Of a stretch of DNA of 33,115 nucleotides, positions 11,531 to 21,534 are shown piece by piece. This stretch comes from Actinomortierella ambigua (Eukaryota > Mortierellomycota > Mortierellomycetes > Mortierellales > Mortierellaceae). The translations under genes and the position numbers were made by a program. The notes under the pieces are model-generated. The model had not been told where the DNA came from and made no database searches. It worked only from the letters and a program-made list of their open reading frames with translations. The stretch covers positions 1-33,115 of the forward strand of contig JAAAJB010000396.1 in assembly GCA_016098155.1 (NCBI GenBank), written 5' to 3'. Position 1 is the stretch's first letter, and the number at the start of each line of letters is the position of its first letter.

Positions 11531-12801
11531 TTATGTGTTGTGAGGTAGCTTGTCAACTTTAAATTTCTACCCAATTTATTATTGATTGCAACAACCCATC
11601 TCTCTTTGGTTCGAGCAGATGATCAGAATGAGAGGGCGGAAGAGAAGCCGTCAGCTACCGAGAACAAGAAACATCAACAACAACGTTTGGAAATACCCAT
11701 GTCCACTGAAGCCATTCTGCTACAAAGTACATCACATAATTTGTCCAGTCGGGCAAATGGAGTTCGAAAAATAATAAGAGGGAAGGGGAGTGAGAGTGCA
11801 GCAGAAACATGGCACAACACAATTGCGACCCCTCTCTCTGTCTCTCCCTCCTCCCTCCCTCCTCCCTCCCTCCGTCTCTCCTTCTCGCTCCACTCCTTGG
11901 GCGGCAAATGCGGTGGTGGCAGCAGCAACAGAAAGGCTGAGGTTGGGGGTATATTTGAACTTGTAGGTACCACCAAAGTGAATGAGCACTTTGACATTGG
12001 GGTGGGGGCGGTAAAGGCGGGGGTGCTCTCAGCTGGCTCAGCAACAGACAATAAACACCCGAGGGAAAAGAGAGAAGGATGTGGAGTGAGCATCTCTTTT
12101 CTTCATCTCTCTTACATTTCTGGCACCCCTACTTCTTCCATCACCATCAACTCCATTAAATCATTCAAACATCATTGAAAGTTTTTTGACACTTGGCCAG
12201 TGATATCACTTCCCCTGTTTCAATCACTACACCACTACATCTCATTTATCAGTCTATCAGCGCGCTATCAGAAGCCTTGTTCCTGAAAAATATCATAATT
12301 CAGGGCCATTTCCACTCCTCCCCCTCACCACCACTCGCTCTCTCTCGCTCGCTCGCTCGCTCACACACTCGCACTCCCACACCACACACCGACTCTTGCA
12401 ACCATCAACAGCTCCAAAGAAAGATAGGGAGGGAAGAGAGGATAGAACGACTTTACTCCCTCTTCGCGATACCCTAGGTTCTACTCTGTTGCGTGCATCC
12501 TATTTTTCTTTTGGACATCAAAGGCTCTCCTTGTGTGTTTTTTTTTTTACCCCCGTCTCTCCGTCCTTGTCTGCCTGCCCGTCAGCATATCTTGCGTCTG
12601 AGTGCCTGCACTACACTACGCTACGCCTGTACTGTATCCAAGACTAGCACATAACATTCAAAAGCAAGACACAGCAATCCAACAGCGAGCAGAATATTAA
12701 TATCTGCTTTCCAACTTAATCGCTACAAACAGATTTGAAAGACATAGAGAGAGAGGGACACATACAGTCTGCATCCTCAGCAAACAACAAATAGCAGCAC
12801 G
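11531..12801. promoter_or_regulatory. Intergenic segment and probable leader of the Ser-rich membrane protein gene
   Basis: The first part is probably the 3' region of the DUF7137-like gene; an AATAAA hexamer lies at 12050-12055 but is far from the stop codon. From about 12300 onward the plus strand becomes CT- and CA-rich, including a short CTCG repeat near 12346-12364, and then A-rich just before the ATG at 12802. This resembles a fungal 5' leader. A 198-codon open frame (11582-12178) lacks an ATG start and is not called as a gene. Confidence 0.45.
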
Positions 12802-14589
12802 ATGCTCTTCGGTTTCTCCGTCGTCGCTAGTCCTGGGTCCGCACCTTTCGGTGGTGCCCAGGCTGCCACTTCCTCCGCTTCTTCGTCCTCTCCTTCCTCC
12901 TCTTCCTCCTCCCCCTCTTCTTCCCTTTTGCCATCTCTCTCATCGCTGCATCATTCTTCATCCTCTACTCGCATCTCCATCTCTCCCACCGCATTGGTCC
13001 TGTTCGCCCTCGCAATCTCCTCCTCCACAGTTGCTGGTGCCTTGTCCTCCCCCTCCGATATCTCTGCCGTCGCACACCCACCCTCCTTGTCGTCGTTCCT
13101 GACCGACCCAGAACCACTCCTCAGCGCCCCCTCCGCCTCATCCTCGTCTCCGTCTCTTGATTCCGAGTTCGCCACCTTTGCCGACGACGTCTCTCAGGCG
13201 CTTAACGACCATCTTGTTGTGCTTCATAAGGACCTCCAGGGGGAGCCCCAGCTCGACCAAGGCGTTCACCTTTACAAGCGACAAGGCAACAACAACCCTA
13301 CTCCCACTCGCAATCCCACTGCTGCTCAGACCCCAGCAAAGACCAACAGCCCAAAGAAAACCATGTCTTCCCCCGCAGCCTCTCCAACGTCCACAGTAGT
13401 GTCCCCAACGCTTGTGCAACCCACCAACCCACCCCAGGGCGGTGACAATGCTCTGTTTGGTGTCCCTTCCGTGGTTGGATCCTTCAATTTGACCGCTGGT
13501 TTACTGATCTATTCGGCATTTCTGGTGGCCTTTTGCTCCACCATCGCCTTTGCCACCTTCCAACGTCGTCGCTACCGCAATCAGTTTCGCGAGCAGAAGC
13601 GTCTCCACAATTCCGAGTCTGGTCGCCAGGCTGGGGGAGACTTGTCAAATGGCGGTAGCGATGTCCACGGAGGAGATATGTCGGACGCAGCACTCTTCAA
13701 GCAAGCCTCGCTCAGTCGCCGTGCACTCATGAGGGATGTTGGACATGGTGGTGCAGAGGCTGCCGCTCTCGGTATTGGCGGTGGAGCGGCCATGGCAGGT
13801 GGTGCACGGTCGTACGAGGACCGTGAGCGTGATGGCCGAGTTCGGTTTGGTGAGAGCGACCCTAGCGCATTGACGGGACGGGCTGGCGGCATGAAGAAGA
13901 CCAACTACAACCTCAACAACGGCAACATGATGAGCAACGGTATGCCTCTGGAGCAGAGCATCGAGCTCGAGTCGTATCATGGTCAGCAGCAAGGACGTCG
14001 GGACCCCAGCATGGACGACAACAATGACTATAGTCGGCCACCATTGCAAGAGTCTGAAAACTATTACTCATCCAGCAGCAGTTCGAGCGCTGGAGGTGGC
14101 TACATGGATCAGATAGAGGGCAACAGCGGCAACGGTGTTCAGTACCCACGACCAGCCTATCAACAGTCATCTGCGTACCAACAACAACAGCAGCCCTCGC
14201 GGTCGCCTTCACCGCCAATCTTTGTCCAGCGTACGGCCTCGAGCCGCATGCCTCGAGCCGATCTGTACGATGGCAACAACATTTACCGAGCCGAATCTAA
14301 TCGTCGTGCACCAGCTGCTGTTGGTGGCGGTAGTGGCTCTGGGTCACGTCGTGCTGGTGCGGGCACTAGTCCAGGATCGCCGGACATGTATGGCAGTAGC
14401 GGCGGCGACATGGGTCGCCAAGGCTCGAGTGGCAGTGGTCGCGGTGTCCCGGCACGGTCGGCCGCCCGTGGCGCGCCGAACCCATCAGCGATGGTCCGCT
14501 CCAATAGCACTCGTCTTCCTCCGCAGATGAGGGTTGCAACACCCCAACCATCGTCACTCAGTAATCAAACCAACAGCTACGACTATTAG
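12802..14589 (+). CDS. Ser-rich single-pass membrane protein, unassigned
   Basis: An intron-free frame of 595 residues; I do not recognise the family. Visible order: a Ser-rich N-terminus (20-57); a hydrophobic segment at about 62-80 that may be a late signal peptide ending near Ala-Gly-Ala; a Ser/Pro-rich stretch; a Lys-Arg dibasic site at 159-160 like those cut by Kex2-type proteases; a Pro/Thr-rich stalk (161-225); a strong membrane helix at about 231-253; a basic stop-transfer segment (RRRYRNQFREQKR); and a tail of about 330 residues rich in Gly, Ser, Asn and Gln with many possible phosphorylation sites. The basic segment implies a cytosolic tail. The layout is reminiscent of fungal surface sensors or mucin-like proteins, but no Cys-rich sensor domain is present. 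Coding reality is supported by length and by the helix plus positive-inside pattern. The ATG follows an A-rich leader. Confidence 0.75.
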   Translation: MLFGFSVVASPGSAPFGGAQAATSSASSSSPSSSSSSPSSSLLPSLSSLHHSSSSTRISISPTALVLFALAISSSTVAGALSSPSDISAVAHPPSLSSFLTDPEPLLSAPSASSSSPSLDSEFATFADDVSQALNDHLVVLHKDLQGEPQLDQGVHLYKRQGNNNPTPTRNPTAAQTPAKTNSPKKTMSSPAASPTSTVVSPTLVQPTNPPQGGDNALFGVPSVVGSFNLTAGLLIYSAFLVAFCSTIAFATFQRRRYRNQFREQKRLHNSESGRQAGGDLSNGGSDVHGGDMSDAALFKQASLSRRALMRDVGHGGAEAAALGIGGGAAMAGGARSYEDRERDGRVRFGESDPSALTGRAGGMKKTNYNLNNGNMMSNGMPLEQSIELESYHGQQQGRRDPSMDDNNDYSRPPLQESENYYSSSSSSSAGGGYMDQIEGNSGNGVQYPRPAYQQSSAYQQQQQPSRSPSPPIFVQRTASSRMPRADLYDGNNIYRAESNRRAPAAVGGGSGSGSRRAGAGTSPGSPDMYGSSGGDMGRQGSSGSGRGVPARSAARGAPNPSAMVRSNSTRLPPQMRVATPQPSSLSNQTNSYDY

Positions 14590-15598
14590 AGGGGAAGCAT
14601 AAAGGAAGGAAGGAAGGAATGAGACCTCCTTGTTCCCCTTCCTCCCCCCCCCTTCTCTCCACCTTAACCCATACCATTTCATATTTGTTATCGAAACAAA
14701 CCAGCCTTGTTGTCGAGGCTACCTGTACTATAGGCAGATAGAGGCATCTTACCCCCCCCACCCCACCACCACCATTCCATCCAACACAACCAGAACCCTC
14801 CTCCCTCAAAAGCAAAGAGCAACCACAAAAAAGCATTTTTCTGAAAAAAAACCACCTAATCAACAATGCACCCAATGTAACATGCGTGCAAATGGTTCGA
14901 TCTACAAACAAATGTCCTCCTTTCTTTTAATGGCAATAGAATCCTTGCTCCAGGATGTGAAGATATACGTACGCATCCCACCCCCTCTTTTCTCTATCCG
15001 ACTCTCTCATTCTCTCTCTCCCTTTGCCATTCTCCTGCTGCACAGAGCATTCTCGCTCTATAAGCGTGGCCAGACCGGTGCCCTAGCCTGAGGCGATTGT
15101 TGACAGCGGTGCAGTTTTTAGCCTGCACTGTGCGAGTGCCTTCATACAAAACTTTACCGAATACCACTCAATCCATCTCCTTCCTTCTCTTTTCCATTCA
15201 CTTTTTTTTCTTTTTTCTTTTTCCTGCACCTCCTTGCTCAACATCCTTGTTCATCGCAACGATTTTTTTTTTCAGGCATCGTCTTTTTTTTTCTCTCTCT
15301 CTCTCCCCCTTTGCATCTCCCTTTCTTCTCCTTACACACCTCATAGCCCTTCACCCCAGTTTTTTCTCTTTTCCCTTTTTCCCTCTTTCTAATCCTTTTA
15401 TTTTTTTCCTACTCGCAGTGCGGCCCTCGCTGTATTTTTATGTAGAGCTCTTCCACCATTCGACCTCAGTTGGACATAAAAGAGACGCTCTCTTCCCCAA
15501 CAACGGGCAAAAGCAGGAGTAAACTTGCAGCAACAGTAGCACCAGTAGCAGCACTGAAGGAAAAAAAACATCCCATGAGTTGGGTACTATCGCGATTG

Positions 15599-15600
<2 letters not shown>

Positions 15601-15636
<36 letters not shown>
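15601..15636. repeat. (TC)18 microsatellite
   Basis: Eighteen uninterrupted TC units within a longer pyrimidine-rich stretch, followed by CA-containing degenerate repeats to about 15690. Confidence 0.95.
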
Positions 15637-15640
<4 letters not shown>

Positions 15641-18600
15641 ACGCACACTTTCTCTCATTCTCATACATACACACTTTCTCTCTATGTTCTCTGACGTGAT
15701 TCTTTCGTGCTCTCATAACGGTAAACCAAAAGAAGCAACAGGGCATTACGCGGATGCTGTGCTGGTCATTGTGTCTCAAATATTGAATGGCCAAAAAAGA
15801 CGCGACCACGTAGACTGGCAGGGAAGGAGGAGGACAGGGAGAGGGGTTCGCGTCAAGCAACGCTGATTGGATGGGAGAACAAAGGGAACAGGCGAGCAAA
15901 GGCAGGGGGCGAAAACTGACCGTTTTCTCCGCAACCCCCTCTCCTCACTCCTATCGCAGCATGCGAACCCCTGCCTTGTAATTTTCTCAGTCTTTTAACG
16001 TGGTCTGTCGTACCCTCTTTTTTTTCCAGTCCCCTTCCTCCTCTTCTTCATGCAGCAAACCCCTGTGCTTCAGGGACAGGGTGTCATCCTCGTGGGATGT
16101 GTGCCTTGCCCTCCAAATTAGTGAGGACAATATACCCGTGTTTTTTGTCTAGCTTTCTAATTGCCCTGTCCAACCGTGGTGTCTCCTGTTTATTTGCTCG
16201 GTCATTTTTTGTTGTTAGTTACTCCGAACAGCATAATAACCATGGAGGGACTCGGCATGAAATAGCGTGATTTCATCTCTCTACGCTTGGACGCCGCCTC
16301 TCTCTCCAAGCTGTGGACTCTTTAAACAACAATGTTCAGTCGTCATCCCCTCCAGCTCGGTGCACATTTTTTTTTCATTCACGGAGAGGTTTAGGGTGTA
16401 AGAATATATGCGTTTCTGTGTTCGTAGCACGACTTGAAAAATAATTTTGTGGGGAGGGGCAGGAAAGACCATCCGATGACCCTATCTCGTTGCAAAGTGG
16501 GAATTGGACAGCTCCCTTTACCTCTTTACCCGCCCGCAAGGAAAGAAAAACAAGAGCGGAACACGCACAAAGGAGCTTTGACCACGTTGGTGGGGAAAGA
16601 GTGGGGGGGGGGAGGAGGCTTTGTATGGAAGGAAACGAAGAAAGGGAAGGCTGATTTCTCCCCTGTTTCCTTTGCTCGCACGGGCACAAAATCAACAATG
16701 CTCGATTTAGGGGGCTGCGGCCAGTTGCTCCACAACTTGCTTCCACTCCACCCAAAAGAGGTAAGACTGCACCCAGCTGTCTCCTTTGTGTACTCTCCTG
16801 CATCTTCTCGTTCAACCATCCGTGGTCATCAACCTTAACTTCCGGACTAGAGAGCGACTCTTTTTTTGAGTAAATAGGACAAGTTCAACCAGATTAAGAC
16901 TAGTTTTGCCAGAGTGCTGTTTGCTTTTTGAATATCGCAAAGTCCAGGCCAGCTTGATTTTTTTTTTCAGATCTCTCCATTTCTCGTTCGTCACTCTTTC
17001 ATTAGTGAAATGTCACATATCCATTCCATTCTCCGGCCCTCCAGGGGTATCCGGGGCGATGGAAATAGGCGTGGCACCCCACCTCCATGCTGTCTTCGGA
17101 CATAATCATCAGTTTGTACTTTTGAGGTGTCTCATAGAAATTGCATTCGCCTCCATTCCTCGATCCTTTCCTCCCGAGTCTCAACTTGAAATATGATGTC
17201 CTACCTCCATTCCGTTTTCCTCCTTCTCCTCGCAGTCAGGTTGGACTTCTTCGTAGACTTCTACCCAGGCCGGGAGACTCGAGTGGGTTATATGGAGAGA
17301 TCTCGGTCTGTCAAGACCTTGAGGTTGTAAAGAGGGGCAGGAAAGCCAAAACAAATTTGCAACTTTGAATTATAGAATAACACCCCTCATGCGGTCGTTG
17401 ATCTATCTCTTGGTGACCAAACCGCCCCTGAGCATATTAGCCCGACGAGTGACAACCATCTACGACACTTGAGCCATTCACCTTTTGGAGGAACATAGAT
17501 CCGACTCTGCAACTATGTGTGTATGTGTGGATTTTGATTAACCTCAATTGCAACATCAGAATCATGCTAATATGAGCATTGACACGTATATCTTACATTA
17601 TTTTCCGCCGTCGATCCATGCAAGACTGTCTCTGGACGCCCATGCGCCCGGTCATGATAGGTTGAGCCAAGAATTGCAGGAGTAAAGAGGAGGAGCAATG
17701 GCCGGGACGTGGGACAACTAGGCAACCTCGTCTACCTTGTGTTTTTTTTGCCCTCGTTTGTTAGATGGAAAAGCGGGAGTATGATTGAGGCCACAAGTCG
17801 ACAAAAAAAACAAACGAAGCATGATATGCAGTGTTTGAGAGCATCGGTGAAAAAAAATAACGGTTGTTGGTGGTCGCTTAGTCCTCTGCTTATAGGTGGC
17901 TGTTTCTCTCTTTGCTGGGGTAAGGGGGGAGGGAGCGAATGGCAAATGACAAATGAGGGTAGGGAGTGAGAATATGTGAGCAAAAGGGGATAGCGAGAGA
18001 TAGATGGAGGGAGGATGCATGAACATCATTCCGACGGGAGAGAACCCACCCACTGCATAGTCTACCTTCACGTCTCTTTCTTTAGTCATGCCCGCCCCTG
18101 CCCCTGCCCCTGCACCACCCCCCTGCTCGCCTCCCCCAAATCGAAAACGTACGGATGGGTGTTGACAAATCAAAACGCCACCCGCCCCGATGGCGCTTCT
18201 ATACCGGTGACAAGGGGTGCTCAATTTAGCAGCTCATTCTCCCGCAATACCAACTACTAGTGTACCCTCCCACGGGTTGACGAAAGCTGCTCGTTTCCCG
18301 TTTTGCGCCTTCAGTCACCACTAGACTATTCGTAGTTTGCAGACAATTGTGTGGCACAAACTCTGTTGGTCTGATGAACCCGCGGAAAATAGGGTTCACT
18401 TGGTCGTACACAGTAACAGACCAAGCAGTTGGCCGCCCCGCCCCGCCCCGCCCCCCCTTCATACTGTTGTCAATTGCCCATCCGATCCGTCGCAATCCGC
18501 GAGCCTCTGTATGTGTGTATGTGAGTGAAAGGGGGATAGAGAAAGAGAAAGAGAGAGTGAGGAGGCAGGGAGGGCGACTGAGAATGTTTTCGTGTGTTTG

Positions 18601-20374
18601 ACAACTCCCTCCCCTGTCTCTAAATCTTACCGATTGCTCGTGGACGCCAGCCTCTGTATTGTTGTGTTGTCATTTCCGTTCCAATGACTATGCGAACCAT
18701 GCACTTCCCTGCACTGCCTATGGATGGCAGTGGTTGATTGGATGCAACCAACCGTGAAACTGTTGCAGACCTGCAGGCGCACATGCAGCGTGTTGCTCAT
18801 AGAGTAGACTCGCTGCTTCCTTGGTTTTCATGAGGAAAAGCGGGGAGGGGGGGTGGGAAGGATAGAAAATGGCGAGCAGGGACAACCACCATCTCAACGG
18901 CAATTGTTGTTGTTGTTTTCTTTTTAGTGCCCTCATCCCTGAAAAAAAGGCCGAGTGCAACAACACTCGTTCCGTATGGGCACCAACAATAACATCGGGC
19001 AGTAACTTCGTCCACCATTTTGGTCCCTTCGATCGACCACTTGAACGGATCTCCATCCAAGTCACTCACCCGTTGCGGCAGATAAAGGGTGGTTGAGAGC
19101 AAACATCGCAAACCAAAAAAGCAGCTTACCTCCTCTCTCATTTTCTCTCTCTTTCTGTCAATCCTTTCTGGGATGTCTTTCTTTGATGGACCCTCTATTC
19201 CATTTCCAACATTTTTTCTGTACGTACTAACCAGTGGCAAAAGTGTGTCAGGGTACTGCTGACAAACCAGGTTGCTATTGATCCATTGGCTAGCGAAGTC
19301 ATGGTGTAGCAATCTCGAGATTATCGCTATGGAGGCCATACCTGTTGGTACTGTGGTTCCGATAAGACATTCTACAATAGCCAATGTAAGCCCCAACCTG
19401 GCACTATGTAGTCTGATTTGCTCAGCGCACTCCTTCATCTTCTTCCTTCTTCTCTAACAATAACAACAACAACAACAAAAAAAATAAAAAAAAGAGCTGC
19501 AAACAGAAAATCATTGCGTCCTCTTCCACTCGCTTGTCTTCATCTTCTTCCTCCTCATCTTCTTTATCCCAATCAATATCCTCGCCCTCTCGCGTGCTGC
19601 CCTGCTTTCCTTGCAACCGCCACACCTCCACTCACACGACAGGCAGGTTAAGGTACACCTTTCAATCCACTTGCTCCCTTCCTCCAATGGGAAACAAACT
19701 GCCCCCTCCTCTACCATTGCCCAACTGATTCTGATTCTGCTGAAACCGACCACTCAGCCACATGTACCCAACTATCGACTATCCACACGCGATCTGCTTA
19801 TTCGCGACGCATAACAGACCGATTCTCGTCTCTGGATACCTTTGAGCCCTTTCTCTCTCTCTCTCCCTTTCTCTCTATCCACGGACCGTCATGCTATCGT
19901 TGCGTCAACACGCACCATGCCAATGGCCAAGATGACGAAGATTTCCATGGCGACGGTAGAGGATGATCTCATAAAGAGTGAAAGGAGCAGAGCATCGAGT
20001 CCTTCCTTTTGCCTCTCTATCATCCGGCTCACTTCATTTGTACATTGCGTGCAATCTTCCGGAAAAAAAAAGAGACACACACGGCGCGCGCACTATTCAA
20101 TGTCAATGGAGCAAATGAATCTGTCAACCATGTGTGAGCAGACAGGAGGAGGGGGGGAGGAGAAGCGAAGACAGCGAGAGCAAGCGAGGAAGATGGAAAG
20201 AAAGAGAGTGTGTGAATGAGTGAAGTGTGGATGGTATAGGCGGTGAAAGAGGGGGGCACCAGAGTTGCATGGAGGCACGTTCACACTATGGTAACCCTTG
20301 ACTCATACGAAGCATGACAAGCGGGACCAAGACCAAATAACGCGAGCACGTTTTTTGGTGTTCATTCTCGTCCC

Positions 20375-20390
20375 TTTTTTTTTTTTTTTT
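20375..20390. repeat. T16 homopolymer
   Basis: An uninterrupted T run ahead of the pyrimidine-rich stretch that may precede the arrestin gene. Confidence 0.9.
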
Positions 20391-21534
20391 GCCGTTGGCT
20401 CACACAATCTGCTTCCCATCCCATTTAGTCCCCCCTTTTTTCCCTTCCACTTGACTCGCTTCCCTTTATTACTCGCTCTTGTTCGGTTTGTTGGTATATC
20501 TGATTGGATGTCCGTGGGCAGCTCTCTCCTTTATGGCAGACTAGCTTGGAAGGAGAGAACCATGCGTTGTTAGCAGCCGTCTTTGTTTTGGAATTGTGTT
20601 CTCCTTGCTTGTCTTCAGCATGTTCCATTGCATGAACGGAAGAACGTCCTCGACCCTTTTTGACCTTCACTTTGAGACCCACACACTTTCTGTTTTTCTC
20701 TTCTTTTATTCCTTTTCTCATTTTCTTTCTATCTCGCTTGCTACATATCTTTGTTTCCATATACCTTCTCCCCTCTTCCTATCTCCTCTCTCTCTGTGCC
20801 TTCTTCCCCCCTCTCCCATTCCTTCTTTCTTCCTTCTGTAAACGTCTTCCCCGCACAACTCTTTCTTTCTCGTTGGGTACAATCACGTATCTTTGTTCAG
20901 CAATCAAAGGCCTGTATATTGAGCAGTCGTCATAGTACCTCTGCCACGATACCTGCCTTTCCTCATCCACGCAAGGTTTACATTGTGGCTGCCAACAACC
21001 TCGTTTCTCTCATTTTATGATATTGTTTGGATTGTTGCTTACCTGACAGTGAAGAAACAATCGCACCTGTCGACTATTGGCCACGCTCGACACCCAGGCT
21101 AAAAAAATATAAACACCATCGTACCCAGCATGTTGTGCCACTTTGAAGGGCAACAAGACAGCCACAACGTGGTATGACAATCAAGGTTAAGATGGAGCCC
21201 AGTAATGGAATGGGGCAAAAAAAAAAACACCCCCTCCCTTCGTTCCTGTTTCCTGGGTGGAGAATGTGCACACACATACACACACTTTCACACACTGCAC
21301 ACGCATTCACACCCTTTCAAGCACGCACACGCTCTCCCTCTCTTCCTTTCTTCTCTCTCTTCCCTTCCTTCTCGCAGCTCAATCTCCTTCCATGTTAATT
21401 TTTTTCTGACTCTGTTACGTGGTTTTTAACTTCGCACATCTTTAACTCTACTACACTATTGAAACTGACACTCGCCATCGGATTGGGTCCCAATTCCTTG
21501 TTTTTTTTTGCTATCATATTTTTTTGGGCTTCAG

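Larger units (their letters stand above)
14590..21534. other. Gene-poor central segment, no supported gene
   Basis: Almost 7 kb without a gene that I can support. It begins with the 3' flank of the Ser-rich protein gene (GGAA repeats near 14605) and contains long CT-rich plus-strand tracts at about 15180-15690 and 20640-20870, a TC microsatellite, and T runs such as 20375-20390. The CT tract near 20640-20870 may be the promoter or leader of the arrestin gene, whose first exon I could not place. Several short frames look protein-like on the minus strand (17002-17184, 18226-18495, 19223-19438, 19935-20071) but do not join into one model. They could be decayed gene fragments, exons of an unrecognised gene, or chance. 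Confidence 0.5.

Noticed and set aside
11582..12178. 198-codon plus-strand frame after the DUF7137-like gene
   Set aside because: It starts with TTG rather than ATG, contains Ser/Pro low complexity, and does not join the preceding exon in a matching phase.
19334..19390. Zinc-knuckle-like plus-strand motif (CWYC, then a later Cys) suggesting a retroelement gag remnant
   Set aside because: The His position is missing, the spacing is off by one, and no pol or other element sequence lies nearby.
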